Below, piece after piece: positions 22,727 to 32,656 of a DNA stretch of 64,000 bases. The notes beneath the pieces were generated by a model. It ran no database searches. It saw only the letters and a list, made by a program, of their open reading frames with translations, and was not told the DNA's origin. The DNA lies in assembly GCA_943736015.1 (NCBI GenBank), contig OX031073.1, positions 23,463,210 through 23,527,209 on the forward strand, written 5' to 3'. The stretch is from Tridacna crocea. Its lineage: Eukaryota; Mollusca; Bivalvia; Cardiida; Cardiidae. The position numbers and the translations under genes were made by a program. Each line of letters opens with the position of its first letter. The first letter of the stretch is position 1.

Positions 22727-22954
22727 TTAACCCTTTCTAAAACAAGCCCTGGTTTTTACATGTCTGCAGTAAAAGTGCTTTGAAAACACTGTGGGAAAAG
22801 GAGAAATTGCTCGTAACGAGCAATTTCTCCTTTTTCCACAGTGTTTTCTACCCTTTTTGAGAACTCTCTGCCATTTTCTCAAAATCTAGAATTGTTATCT
22901 GCAAACTCTTTCAGTTTGGATGTGTCCAAGATTTGTTGTTTGGGAAAGGGTTAA
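22727..22954 (+). mobile_element. HP225-C full copy
   Basis: TTAACCCTTTCTAAAACAAG start, TACATGTCTGCAGTAAAAGT left arm, stem AAAACACTGTGGG with tip TTGCTCGTAACGAGCAA, end GTTTGGGAAAGGGTTAA. Confidence 0.95.
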
Positions 22955-22967
22955 CCCTTTAAATTAG

Positions 22968-23075
22968 TGTGGTGTCCATGGTTGTGAGGTAGAGCATTTG
23001 CCTGGTAACCTAAAAGTCCTCAGTTAGATACCTGGGAGCGAGTGTCAACTTTCGGATTTTTCATTGGCCCTCACA
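22968..23075 (+). mobile_element. tRNA-derived SINE head
   Basis: TTGTGAGGTAGAGCATTTGC and CAGTTAGATACCTGGGAGC are A/B-box-like; body unclear. Confidence 0.45.
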
Positions 23076-23414
23076 TTTGGCGCGAGTACTGGTGTCGTTC
23101 CCAGGAAGCAGAATCGAGAGAGCTAGATTAGCATAACATTAGATAAGTTGTAAGAACTAGCTTGTTTCTCAATTGATGTAAAATAAGTAAGTTTAAACTA
23201 AACCCTTTACCAGTAGAAAACAATTGCAAGTTTTTATACAGCAGAAATGATTAACTAAATGAATGGTATATATTAATGTCATTCAACCCCTTAGTATAAA
23301 AATATGACTTTTAATGTACAGAACAGAACAAAAATTTTATTTTGCAACAAGAAAACAGTTGTTCATTATAGTCAATGAAAATTCAAAAATAATAAAAATG
23401 AAAAATCACCTTCA

Positions 23415-23490
23415 TGCCTCATGACTTTTTATGCCCCATAACATTTTTTATACCCCATGACTTTTTTATGCCCCATGACTTCTTATGGCC
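23415..23490. repeat. Short tandem repeat, ATGCCCCATGACTTTTT type
   Basis: About four units of 18-20 bp. Confidence 0.65.
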
Positions 23491-23607
23491 CTGTGATAAA
23501 CTTTCTAAAAAATTGTGGTGTAAGTGATAACTTGTTACAAGTACCGCTGCAGGGTGTGGTATCCATGCCGCTTTGGTATCCATACTTCTTGAAAAAATGA
23601 TACATAC

Positions 23608-23823
23608 CTCCAACCAATTTGTTTTTTGACTTAGACAAAGTTGGTACATACCTCCAACCAATTTGTTCTTTGACTTGGACAAAGTTGGTACATACCTCCA
23701 ACCAATTTGTTCTTTGACTTGGACAAAATTGGTACATACCGTACCTCTGACCAATTTGTTTTTTTGATTTAGACAAAGTTGGTACATACTTCCAACCAAT
23801 TTGTTTTTTGACTTGGACAAAGT
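23608..23823. repeat. 45-bp minisatellite, about five units
   Basis: Units begin CCTCCAACCAATTTGTTCTT and contain GACTTGGACAAAGTTGGTAC. The repeat stays open in two minus-strand frames, which explains a 133-codon open frame there. Confidence 0.8.
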
Positions 23824-23939
23824 TGGTGGTCTATCTTAATACTTACTTTGATAAATAAGTGAAATTAAATTTTCAAGCTGATAGTGGAAAAAAAACAACA
23901 GATTTTCTTCGTCAAAGGTATTTTTTTGGGGAAATATCT

Positions 23940-23990
23940 TATTGGACAGTGTTGGTCCAAGATCAGACTGAACTAAATTTCAGACCTCGC
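23940..23990. mobile_element. GATCAGACTGCA element, partial
   Basis: GGACAGTGTTGGTCCAAGAT and CAGACTGAAC; the right arm is lost. Confidence 0.45.
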
Positions 23991-24028
23991 CATATTGCAA
24001 GCATTTTGCAGACAGCAAGCTCACAAGT

Positions 24029-24258
24029 TTAAACTCCTTACCAAATGACAAAATTTAAGACAAGTCCAGATCAAAAGCATATGCAGAGGACAAACTAAAT
24101 GTGAATCAAAATTGAAATTCGATTTGGGAAGGATAGAAAACATTGTAGGAAAAGGAGAAAATGCTGGTTACCCAGCATTTTCTCCTTTTCCCACAATGTT
24201 TTCAAAAGCTTGCTTTCTCAGGGTTGTTATAAGTCGGTATTGTGTGCTAACGAGTTAA
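24029..24258 (-). mobile_element. HP225-A2 full copy
   Basis: TTAA both ends; one extra C at the stem centre. Confidence 0.92.
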
Positions 24259-24261
24259 ATG

Positions 24262-24395
24262 ATGGGATTTGTTGTATAGAAGGGTGGAAAACCTTTTTGG
24301 AAAAGGAGAAAATGCTTAGGTTTACCAGCACTTTCTCCTTTTTTCCAAAATGTTTTCAAAAGTCCATACTCCCCAGGATCATAATAGTTGTTCCA
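24262..24395 (-). mobile_element. HP225-A fragment, stem region
   Basis: GAAGGGTGGAAAACC, GGAAAAGGAGAAAATGC and CTTTCTCC pieces in A order; ends missing. Confidence 0.5.
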
Positions 24396-24401
24396 CTGTT
24401 A

Positions 24402-24664
24402 CGGGGCCAGTCCAGGCGGCTCAGTGGTGTCTGTGTGTCGGACTCATGTCCTTGTAGTTGTGAGTTCGATACCCAGTTGAGGCAAACTGTCTTTCCGGCA
24501 TATTTTCACCTCTCACCTCTGCATGTGAGAAAAGTAGTCAATGGCTTTGGAAAGAAAGTTGTAGTACTGGTGTGAGAAAACCAGGAATCACATGTGCGTC
24601 ACCAACTGCCATGATATGACCTTAGCTGTTAAAATGGCGTTAAGTCCCAACACAACCAACCATT
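24402..24664 (+). mobile_element. tRNA-derived SINE with CCCAACACAACC tail
   Basis: Head GGCGGCTCAGTGGTGTCTG and B-box-like GTGAGTTCGATACCC. The body has CACCTCTCACCTCTGCATG and CAATGGCTTTGGAAAG; the tail is GGCGTTAAGTCCCAACACAA. Relatives at 16770 and 17359. Confidence 0.75.
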
Positions 24665-25031
24665 CCACTTTTACATGAAGGAACTGAATTCATTCATGAA
24701 TTCAGTTGTTTGGTCATTCATTACTATATCCGCTCGCTCATTCACTCTCCATGACCAAACTATGGGATAATTATGGCTTTTGCATAATGTCATGTCTATT
24801 TTATGATGTTTATGTGCCTTTTTTACCTCACCTGTTTGTTGTGTTCATGTCTATTTTGCTAAGCATTGCTACAGTAACAGAATATCTGCACTTATCCATG
24901 GGGAAGCAGCAGGGTTAGGAAATGTATTTAGCAGCAAAGGGCTGATCATTGAAACCCCAGAATAGATTTGATACAGTTTTCAGAAGTCTCATTCTTTGGG
25001 GTTGAAAAACAGGGAACAATTAGGCACAGAG

Positions 25032-25263
25032 TTAACTCTATATCCAAAATGACAAAATTTCAGAATGGTCCAAATTGAAAGCATATGCAGACAAAGATAT
25101 GAATGTGAGTGAAAAATAAAAATTTGTTTTTGGAAGGGTAGAAAACTTTGTGAGAAAAGGAGAAAATGCTGGTTACCAGCATTTTCTCCTTTTTTCCCAC
25201 AATGTTTTCAAAAGGTGTATTCCCAGGGTTGTTAAAAGTCGGGATTGTGTGGTAAAGAGTTAA
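25032..25263 (-). mobile_element. HP225-A2 full copy
   Basis: TTAA both ends, ending 99 bp upstream of the microexon at 25363. Confidence 0.93.
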
Positions 25264-25362
25264 GATTCATATTGTTTCTGGTCCATATTGTGTTGACTAA
25301 AGACTCTTATACATGTATTATGCTTTGAAATGTTTATTGGATTCGTTCTTTTATAATTTCAG

Positions 25363-25407
25363 AACAATGACATCTTGAACCAAAACCATTCCGGATATCC
25401 CAAAGTT
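25363..25407 (+). CDS. tns: Tensin candidate microexon (15 codons)
   Basis: A 45-bp phase-0 exon reading NNDILNQNHSGYPKV, with acceptor ttataatttcag and donor gtaagta. It lies upstream of the phosphatase domain in the variable N-terminal region. A diverged copy of its last 24 bp with the donor and following intron recurs at 26771-26829, which suggests local duplication. Function is not known from sequence. Confidence 0.55.
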
Positions 25408-25445
25408 GTAAGTATAATTATGATTATCATGTTTTGATTGAAGAG

Positions 25446-25674
25446 TTAACCCATTACCACACAATCCCTACTTTTGACGCCCCTCAGAATGAAGCTTCTA
25501 TAAAACATTGTGGGAAAAGGAGAAAATGCTGATAACCAGCATTTTCTCCTTTTCCCACAACGTTTTCTACCCTTCACAAAACAAATTTAAAATTTTCAGT
25601 CACTTTTATTTTGTCGTCTGCAAATGCTTTCAATTTGGACCAGTGTAACATTTTGTCGTTTGGTAATGGGTTAA
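25446..25674 (+). mobile_element. HP225-A1 full copy, 229 bp
   Basis: TTAA both ends, first in a two-copy chain. It starts 38 bp after the microexon donor. Confidence 0.95.
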
Positions 25675-25941
25675 CCCTTTCCAAAACAACAAATTTTGGA
25701 CTCTTCCAAACGGAAAGAGTTTGCAGACGACAATTTTAGATTTTGAGAAAATGCCAGAAAGTTCTCAAAAAGGGTAGAAAACACTGTGGGAAAAGGAGAA
25801 ATTGCTCATTATGACAAATTTCTCCTTTTCCCAGAGTGTTTTCAAAAGACTTTTTGAGCAATTTCTATTTTTCCCACAGTGTTTTCAAAAGACTTGTACT
25901 GCAGACACGTAAAAACCAGGGCTTGTTTGGGAAAGGGTTAA
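25671..25941 (-). mobile_element. HP225-C copy with internal duplication
   Basis: The right half of the stem and GTTTTCAAAAGACTT is present twice in tandem (about 43 bp), making it longer than standard. Confidence 0.9.
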
Positions 25942-26010
25942 CTTTCATCCGGCTAAATAACTTTAATTAAATTGCGAACACCCAAATATTGATATTTCAA
26001 ACATTTGTTT

Positions 26011-26139
26011 TGGGGAATAATATCTCCTTTTTGGACAGTGTAGATCCAAGATCAGACTGCTAGTTCTGTGCAGTCTGATCTTGGATCTACTCTGTCTGCA
26101 AAAGGTCAGCGAGTCGCACTTAGCAGCCTAAGGATTAAC
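26011..26139. mobile_element. GATCAGACTGCA element with flanks and TTAA end
   Basis: TTGGGGAATAATATCTCC, GATCCAAGATCAGACTGC, GCAGTCTGATCTTGGATC, CTGCAAAAGGTCAGCGAGTC and GCCTAAGGATTAA in order. Its TTAA is also the start of the next HP225. Confidence 0.75.
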
Positions 26140-26362
26140 TCATTACCAAACAACAATATTTTAGGTTTGTCCCAATCAAAGACATTTGCAGACGACAAAA
26201 TAAAAGTGACTGAAAATTTGAAATTTGTTTTGTAAAGGGTAGAAAACATTGTGGAAAAAGGAGAAAATGCTGGTTACCAGCATTTTCTCCTTTTCCCACT
26301 ATGTTTTCTAAAGGTTTCTTTGTCAGAGTGTCTAAAGTAGGGATTGTGTGGTAATGGGTTAA
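26135..26362 (-). mobile_element. HP225-A1 full copy
   Basis: TTAA both ends; stem right arm reads CCCACTATG. Confidence 0.93.
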
Positions 26363-26541
26363 CTGTCTCGCAGTTCTTGAGCAAATCTATTGACATGCAT
26401 CACCTGTGAAAGCAACTGCATAAAAGACATGTTGAAAAATTGCCCATCAATAAAGTTCAATAGGTTTTTGTTGAACAGTAAATTTTTCTTCACATTTTCC
26501 TTTTTGCCATTTATTTATTCAACCTATGAAAAAAATTCACT

Positions 26542-26769
26542 TTAACCCATTACCACACAATCCCTACTTTTGATGCCTTAAGAAAGAAGCCTTTTGAAAA
26601 CACTGTAGGAAAAGGAGAAAATGCTGGTAGCCAGCATTTTCTCCTTTTCCCACAGTGTTTTCTACCCTACCCAGAACAAATTTCAATTTTTCAGTCACCT
26701 TTATTTTGTGGTCTGCAAATGCTTTCAGTTTGAACCAGTCTAGAATTTTGTTGTGTGGTCAAGAGTTAA
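26542..26769 (+). mobile_element. HP225-A1 full copy
   Basis: TTAA both ends; directly followed by the duplicated exon fragment at 26771. Confidence 0.93.
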
Positions 26770-26770
26770 T

Positions 26771-26829
26771 AACCATTCTGGATATCCCAAGGTTGTAAGT
26801 ATAATTATAATCATCATGTTTTGATTAGA
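26771..26829 (+). repeat. Duplicate of tensin exon end plus donor site
   Basis: AACCATTCTGGATATCCCAA then GGTTGTAAGT matches 25384-25440 (last 24 bp of the 45-bp exon plus about 33 bp of intron) with a handful of changes. The copied donor is intact but no acceptor precedes it. Confidence 0.85.
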
Positions 26830-26848
26830 GTTGTTGTGTGGTAAAGAG

Positions 26849-27076
26849 TTAACTCTTTACCACACAATCCCGACTTTTAACGACCCTGAGAAAGAAACTT
26901 TTTGAAAACTTTTTGAAAACATTGTGGGAAAAGGAGAAAATGCTGGTCTGCTTTTCCCACAATGTTTTTTACCCTTCCCAGAACCAATTTTTATTTTTCA
27001 GTCACATTTTTTTTGTTGTCTGCAAATGCTTTAAATTTGGACCAGTCTAAGATTTTGTCGTTTGGTAATGAGTTAA
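26849..27076 (+). mobile_element. HP225-A2/A1 copy with damaged stem
   Basis: ACTTTTTGAAA is duplicated before the stem, and half the stem tip is missing. TTAA both ends. A 20-bp HP225 terminus remnant sits before it. Confidence 0.85.
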
Positions 27077-27383
27077 TAACGAATAAATTAAGTACGAAGT
27101 TGCGGGATGCTTATTGTGGGGGAAAAAAAAAATATATGCAAGGGAAGTAACACATTAAATTATGTTGAAAGTATCATAAGTTACCTCCCTTGTATAAGGG
27201 GAAATATGCAGTCCAAATGTATGAGCAGATTTTTTTCAGGGTATTTTCCTGATGTAATGGTCAGTGGAATTACTTTATTCCTTTTTGACCCAAGGAATAG
27301 TGGAATTGCTTTTCATGCAAGCTTGTGGAAAAAAAAAAAACAACTAATTATAATTGAAGATTTTAAGTTCCCTGACTGCAGAG

Positions 27384-27482
27384 TCAATTCAATATCAAAC
27401 GACAAAATTCTAAACTATCATTTGTGTGTGACAAAATAATTGTAACTCATTCTTTTTCTGAGGGGTAGAAAACATTGTGGGA
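27384..27482 (-). mobile_element. HP225-A fragment
   Basis: TATCAAACGACAAAATTCTA and GGGGTAGAAAACATTGTGGG; stops at the stem. Confidence 0.5.
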
Positions 27483-27594
27483 AAGTGGTGCAAAACAACA
27501 TTTAGTCAATCAATCAACCAAAATATGCTATGAGTTTGGATGGGGTTTGGGAAAAAATAAACTTGAGCTCTCAACCATTTTATTATCACAACCC

Positions 27595-27790
27595 TAAAGC
27601 CATTACCACACGCTATGTCTATGCATTGTTTGTAGGAGCCTTTGGAAAACATTGTGGCAAAAGGTGTAATTGCTCGTTACCTCTATGCTATCAAAAGGTG
27701 TCATATACACATAGGACACAGTTTCATCATTGCTCTTAATTAGGGTCAATTAGAGATACCATAGAAATGCCTTATGGGATAAAGGGTTAA
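27595..27790 (+). mobile_element. HP225-B copy lacking right stem arm
   Basis: The sequence jumps from ATTGCTCGTTA to CCTCTATGCTATCAAAAGG. Ends AAAGGGTTAA. Confidence 0.82.
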
Positions 27791-27911
27791 AAAACACATT
27801 ATAAACCAAATTCACACAAACACATTAAATTTTGTCTGCAAATACTTTTTGTATAGGCAAGATGTATGATTTTGTTATTTTGTGTTGTTTTGAACAGGTT
27901 TGAATAAGCTT

Positions 27912-28145
27912 TTAACTCTTTATAACACAATCCTGACTTTTAACGACCTTGATTGAGAAAGCTTTTGAAAACATTGTTAGACGAGGAGAATATGCTGGTA
28001 ACCAGAATTTTTCTCCTTTTCCCACAATGTTTTCTATCCTTCCCCAAGCAAATTTCAATGTTTAGGTCAAATTCATTTTGTCGTCTGCAAACGCTTTCAA
28101 TTTTGACAAGTCTTTAAATTTGTCGTTTGGTAGAGAGTTGGTTAA
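27912..28145 (+). mobile_element. HP225-A2 copy
   Basis: TTAA start; ends GTTGGTTAA 34 bp before the acceptor of the exon at 28180. Confidence 0.88.
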
Positions 28146-28179
28146 TTTTAATTATTGGTAATTTTCTTTCGCCTTGCAG

Positions 28180-28318
28180 CAAGCAGTACCAGGCGTGACA
28201 CAACAAAGAGGACTCACCAACATGTCCAACATGAACGAGATGTTGAATCGTGACCACGTGGACGGAGGGGAAGGAGACACAATCCTTGACCTTGTCTACA
28301 TAACGGAACGCATCATCT
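28180..28318 (+). CDS. tns: Tensin exon: start of phosphatase domain
   Basis: Opens in phase 0 after gccttgcag and reads QAVPGVTQQRG..., then DTILDLVYITERII. The LDLVYITERII stretch is the tensin signature at the start of the phosphatase domain (vertebrate form ELDLVYVTERII). It ends in a split codon (T) completed by CG of the next exon to give Ser. An internal ATG series (MSNMNEM) could serve as an alternative start. The acceptor is only about 35 bp from the end of the HP225 copy at 27912, and an oppositely oriented copy begins about 130 bp after the donor. Confidence 0.92.
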
Positions 28319-28446
28319 GTAAGTTTGGCCGAAGGAACCTATACCTAACAAACACATATCTATATAACGGAACACATCATTCTGTATGTTGGGCTCAAGG
28401 ACGCTTTACCAAACAAGTCTTTGTTTATTATATATATAAACATATC

Positions 28447-28675
28447 TTAACTCTCTACCCAACGTCAAACTGTTGGACAAGTCCAAATTGAAAGCATTTG
28501 CAGACGACAAAATAAATGTGAATCAAAAATTTAATTTTGATTATGGAAGGGTAGAAAACATTGTGGGAAAAGGAGAAAATGCTGGTTACCAGCATTTTCT
28601 CCTTTTCCCTCAATGTTTTCAAAAGGCTTCCTTCCCAGGGTCGTCAAAAGTCAGGATTGTGTGGTAATGGGTTAA
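28447..28675 (-). mobile_element. HP225-A2 full copy, 229 bp
   Basis: TTAA both ends; opposite orientation to the copy before the exon at 28180-28318. Confidence 0.95.
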
Positions 28676-28814
28676 GAGAAAGTGTTTTGAAAACATTATG
28701 GAAAAGAAGAAAATTCTGGTGACTAGCATTGTCTTCTTTTTCCAACTGTTTTCTAGTCCTTCAAAAGCAAACTTCAATATTGGATCTACATCTTGTTTGC
28801 CGTCTGCTAATACT
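28673..28814 (+). mobile_element. HP225-A fragment
   Basis: TTTTGAAAACATTATGG, TGGTGACTAGCATTG and GCCGTCTGCTAATACTG; left terminus absent. Confidence 0.6.
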
Positions 28815-28965
28815 GTAACTCTTTAATAAGCAATCCCGACTTTAACAACCTTGGAAAAAGAAGCCTTTTGAAAACATTGAGGGAAAAGGAAAAAATGCTG
28901 GTAACTAAAGTTTTCTACTGTTATCAAATCAAATTTTAGTTGAAATTTTCAGTCACATTTTTTAT
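28815..28965 (+). mobile_element. HP225-A left part with broken stem
   Basis: TAACTCTTTAATAAGCAATC start; decays after GGTAACTAAAG and CAGTCACATTTTT. Confidence 0.6.
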
Positions 28966-29059
28966 TCCTTCAACAGATTTGAAGAAGCTTTCGGAAATGA
29001 AAATCCTTATAACCTGGGCTAATGTACATACTCAATTCTCTTCCCCGCCCCCAACCCCC

Positions 29060-29222
29060 CAGGTTCAAAACACTGTGGGAAAAAGAGAGGAAATCAGCAA
29101 TTTCTCCTTTCCTCAGTGTGTTTTCTTACCTTGAAAAGACAAATAACCAAGTCGTACTGAATTTGTTGTCTCCAGATGCGTTTATATTGGACAAGTCTAA
29201 AAATTTGTTATTGGGTAGAGAG
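29060..29222 (+). mobile_element. Diverged HP225-C-like copy
   Basis: CAAAACACTGTGGGAAAAAG, AGCAATTTCTCC and TGGACAAGTCTAAAAATTTG in the expected order; ends lost. Confidence 0.45.
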
Positions 29223-29395
29223 TGACTTAGATTTATCACGTAAACTCGGGTAATAAGCAGAATGACTCTGCAAATGTTGTTGTAAAATATTGAGAATTAT
29301 CATATTCTAAGGTTGAATACATGACCATGATATTTGAAAGCAACTCGATGCAAGAAACATTTGTGGAAAAAATGTTGCCCCTCAATGATTTCCAC

Positions 29396-29625
29396 TTAGC
29401 CCATTACCACACAATCCCTACTTTTTGACGCCCCTGAGAAAAAAGCCTTTAGAAAACATTGTCAGAAAAGGAGAAAATGCTGGTAACCAGCATTTTCTCC
29501 TTTTCCCACAATGTTTTCTACCCTTCCCAGGACAAATTTCAATTTTTCAGTCACTTTTATTTTGTCGTCTGCAAATGCTTTCAATGTGGACCAGTCTAAA
29601 ATTTTGTTTTATGGTAATGAGTTAA
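29396..29625 (+). mobile_element. HP225-A1 full copy
   Basis: First target decayed to TTAG, second TTAA intact; 92 bp before the exon at 29717. Confidence 0.92.
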
Positions 29626-29716
29626 TACACTTCAAAAGTAGTGATTGCAAGACTTGAAAGTTTTGTTTAGAGAAAGATAATGAATAAACCACTCTAACAA
29701 ACATTTTGTGTTACAG

Positions 29717-29814
29717 CGATGTCGTTTGCGTCAGAAGAACACGAGACCACCTACAAGTACAACCTAAAGGAAGTTACACGCATGTTAAAAACTAAACACC
29801 ATGACAACTATCTG
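29717..29814 (+). CDS. tns: Tensin exon: phosphatase domain, second segment
   Basis: Reads MSFASEEHETTYKYNLKEV and continues TRMLKTKHHDNYL, closely matching the tensin segment between LVYITERII and the NLSE/NISDKR strand. Acceptor is gtgttacag and donor gtacgt. It ends in phase 0 before VINISDKR. Confidence 0.95.
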
Positions 29815-30116
29815 GTACGTATGAAACCGTCATGTGAAGTTAAACCTTTTTACAGCGATGTACAGTTAAACCTGTGTTAGAGACCATCTGTATTAAGAGA
29901 CCTCCTGCTTTAAGAGACCATCGTTCTGATACAACCACCCTTTTTACATCAACCTAATATAACCTGTATTTAAAGACCACCTGCTGTAAGAGACCAATTT
30001 CAGTACTCCTTGAGTGTTCTCTGAATACAGGTTGTACTGTACATGCAATTCCATGTCGGTGTAAGCAGGCAGTGTGTCAAGTTTGTAGATGATCACAATT
30101 TGTGATAATTCGCAAT

Positions 30117-30310
30117 TATAACCACACAATCCCTACTTTTGACGATCCTGAGCAAAAAAGCCTGTAGAAAACTTTGTGGGAAAAGGAGAAAATGCTGGCA
30201 ACCAGCATTTTCTCCTTTTCCCACAATGTTTTCTAGCCTCCACAAAACAAATTCCAGATTTTCAGTCACTTTTAGTTTGTCATCTGCAAAATTAATGCTT
30301 TCGATTTGAA
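30117..30310 (+). mobile_element. HP225-A1 copy, both ends trimmed
   Basis: Begins at ACCACACAATCCCTAC and fades after ATCTGCAAAATTAATGC. Confidence 0.78.
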
Positions 30311-30390
30311 AATCAATCTATCTGTATATCTAGATACGAACTGGAGCTGTGTGTTGGCACCTGCAATGCCATGCTCCTGTAATTATTTAT

Positions 30391-30812
30391 TTAACTCTTT
30401 ACCACACAATCCAGACTTTAACCCTTTACCACACAATAACGACTTTTAACACCCCTGAGGAAGAAGCCTTTTGAAAACATTGTGGGAAAAGGAGAAAATG
30501 CTGGTAACCAGCATTTTCTCCTTTTCCCACAAAGTTTTCTACCCAATCAAAGCAAAAATGCATCATTGGAACCACTTTAGAATTGGTGTCTGCAAATGCT
30601 TTCAATTTGGATAGGTCTAAAAGTTTGCTGTGCGGTAACGGGTTAAACAACCCTGAGAAAGAGAGCTTTTGAAAATATTGTGGGAAAAGGAGAAAATGCT
30701 GTTTCCTACCTTTCTCAAATCAGATTTCAGTTTTTGAATAACATCTTTTTGTCGTCTGCAAATGCTTTCAATTTGAACCAGTCCAATATTTTGTTGTGTG
30801 GTATAGTTTTAA
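30391..30812 (+). mobile_element. HP225-A2 copy split by a nested HP225-A4
   Basis: The left piece ends CAGACTTTAA at 30421; the right piece resumes ACAACCCTGAGAAAGAGAGC at 30647. Half of its stem is missing. Ends TTAA. Confidence 0.88.
30418..30646 (+). mobile_element. HP225-A4 full copy nested in an A2 copy, 229 bp
   Basis: TTAA both ends; the left arm has ATAACGACTTTTAACACC and GAGGAAGAAGCC, the right arm CCAATCAAAGCAAAAATGC. Confidence 0.95.
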
Positions 30813-31158
30813 CCCTTTACCAAATGACAAAATTTGCGACTGGTCTAAATTCAAAGCCTTTACGGACAGCAACATCAATGAGACTAAAAAATTGAAATTC
30901 AGTTTTGAGAGTATAGAAAACAGTATGGGAAAAGGAGAAAATGCTGGTTACAATTTTAGACTGGTCCAAATTGAAATCCTTTACAGACAACAACATCAGT
31001 GAGACTGAAAAATTGAAATTCAGTTTTGAAAGGTTAAAAAACAGTATAGGAAAAGGAGAAAATGCTGGTTACCAGCATTTTCTCATTTTCCAATATTGTT
31101 TTCAAAAGGCTTCTCTCTCGGCGTCGGTAAAAGTACCGATTGTGTGGTAAAGAGTTGA
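30809..31158 (-). mobile_element. HP225-A2 copy with tandemly repeated right arm
   Basis: The block from ATTTTAGACTGGTCC to AAATGCTGGTTAC occurs twice (about 30830-30950 and 30951-31071). Ends AGTTGA. Confidence 0.9.
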
Positions 31159-31319
31159 ATGTTTACATCATCATCGTTGTACCAAGTCTGCTGCTTCTAA
31201 TAAAAGGGGCAAAAAAAACCCCCCAGAGTGATGATAAATAGGGGGTACAGAGATGTTACTGACCACAGTGTTACAGGAGACCACTCCTTCATGCATGGCT
31301 TCGTCCCGGGTTACATACA

Positions 31320-31690
31320 ATACCTAACAACTGCGTTGTGGAGATATCTCTTCGGCTCAGTGGTTAACCCTTTACCACACAGCAAAATTTTAGACCTATC
31401 AAAATTGAAAAAAATTGCAGACGACAATTTCATAGTTGCTCAAATGATGTAAATGTTCTTTGATAGGGTAGAAAACTTTGTGGGAAAAGGAGAAAATGCT
31501 GGTTACCAGCATTTTCTCCTTTTCCCACAATGTTTTCAACAGGCGTTTCTCTAAAGGTCGTTAAAAGGCGTCATTGTGTGGTAAAGGGTTAAGGTTTCGG
31601 CCTTTCGTCCAGGCATTCTAGGGTTTAAATCCTGCCTGGTCTCTTATCTCTACCATGCATTTGTTCATTTGTTTGTTTGTAATGGACTTT
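31320..31690 (+). mobile_element. tRNA-derived SINE split by an HP225 copy
   Basis: The A-box side TCGGCTCAGTGGTTAA is before the insertion; GGTTTCGGCCTTTCGTCC and the B-box-like GGGTTTAAATCC come after. Without the insert the joint reads CAGTGGTTAAGGTTTCGGCC. Confidence 0.75.
31364..31592 (-). mobile_element. HP225-A4 full copy inside a SINE, 229 bp
   Basis: TTAA both ends, intact stem. The interrupted SINE shows one TTAA in its ancestral form. Confidence 0.96.
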
Positions 31691-31784
31691 GTTTGTAAGA
31701 ACAGTGTTATAGATATTTCTCTTTGAGTACTTTCTCAACCTGCCACAATATTAGTGATGGAGATACTTTGGTTTCCTTTTTCAG

Positions 31785-32023
31785 GTTATAAATATATCAG
31801 ATAAGCGCCAAGACCTTGCCAAATACTGTCCCAAAGTCCTGGAATATGGTTGGCCAGAGAATTTAGCCCCGCCCCTAGAGAGGTTATGCAGCATTTGCAA
31901 GGCCATTGACAATTGGCTGGAACAAGATGCAAGCAATGTAGTTGTGGTACATTGTAAAGGAGGGCGGGGCAGAATAGCAGTTGTCATAGCAGCCTATATG
32001 AGATATAGTAATATTTGTGCAAG
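31785..32023 (+). CDS. tns: Tensin exon: phosphatase catalytic loop
   Basis: Reads VINISDKRQDLAKY..., then YGWPENLAPPLERLCSICKA and VVVVHCKGGRGRIAVVIAAY. The P-loop HCxxGxxR is complete: Cys codon TGT at 31953-31955, Arg seven residues along. The tryptophan-proline loop is WPE (31851-31859) where many phosphatases have WPD. Vertebrate tensin-1 carries Asn at the Cys position (HNKGNRGR, recalled), so this protein keeps a residue lost there. Whether it is active cannot be read from sequence, because Asp-to-Glu in the acid loop may weaken catalysis. It ends in a split Ser codon. Confidence 0.97.
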
Positions 32024-32092
32024 GTAATGTTTTTAACCAAAGCATGACATTAACAATATTTAGAACTCTGCAAAACAAGTAGAAAAAGGAAC

Positions 32093-32261
32093 TTTACTCT
32101 TTGCCACACAATCCTGACTTTTAACGACCTTGAGAAAGAAGCCTTTTGAAAACATGGTGAGAAAAGGAGAAAACGCTGGTAACCAGCATTTTCTCCTTTT
32201 ATCACAATGTTTTCTACCCTTCTCAAATCAAATTTCAATTTTTCAGTCAGATTTATTTTAC
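32093..32261 (+). mobile_element. HP225-A2 copy, 3' truncated
   Basis: TTTACTCTTTGCCACACAAT start; breaks off after TCAGTCAGATTTATTTTA, before the next copy. Confidence 0.8.
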
Positions 32262-32275
32262 ATGAAATATTTATA

Positions 32276-32486
32276 ACAAAATTTTGGACTGGTCCAAATT
32301 GAAAGGATTTGCAGACGACAAAATTAACATGACCCAAAAATTGAAATTTGTTTCCAGTAGGGTAGAAAACATTGTGGGAAAAGGAGAAAATGCTGGTTAC
32401 CAGCATTTTCTCCTTTTACCACAATGTTTTCTAAAAGCTTCTTTCTCAGGGTTGTAAAAACCAGGGATTGTTTGGTAATGGGTTAA
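32276..32486 (-). mobile_element. HP225-A3 copy, 5' trimmed
   Basis: Begins AACAAAATTTTGGACTGGTC; GTTTCCAGTAGGGTAG marks A3; ends GGTTAA. Confidence 0.85.
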
Positions 32487-32656
32487 AAAAGAGTATAGAC
32501 ATTATGATATGTTTACAAATAATTGCACAATTTTCTTTGCCAGTTGTTGTGGGTGGAACATTTTAACTAAATGGTCAGTGAACAAATTATTGCAATCAAA
32601 TTACTTCCTGAAGTTGTAGGTGGTATCTTTGAAACCAGAGAAAGACCTGCACATTA

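Noticed and set aside
23419-23820. 133-codon minus-strand frame with repeated KNKLVGGMYQLC-like units.
   Set aside because: It is a translation of the 45-bp minisatellite, whose length is a multiple of three; no start context or flanking coding sequence.
28174-28491. 105-codon frame starting before the tensin exon at 28180.
   Set aside because: Only the part to 28318 is exon; the rest is read-through of the donor into the intron and an HP225.
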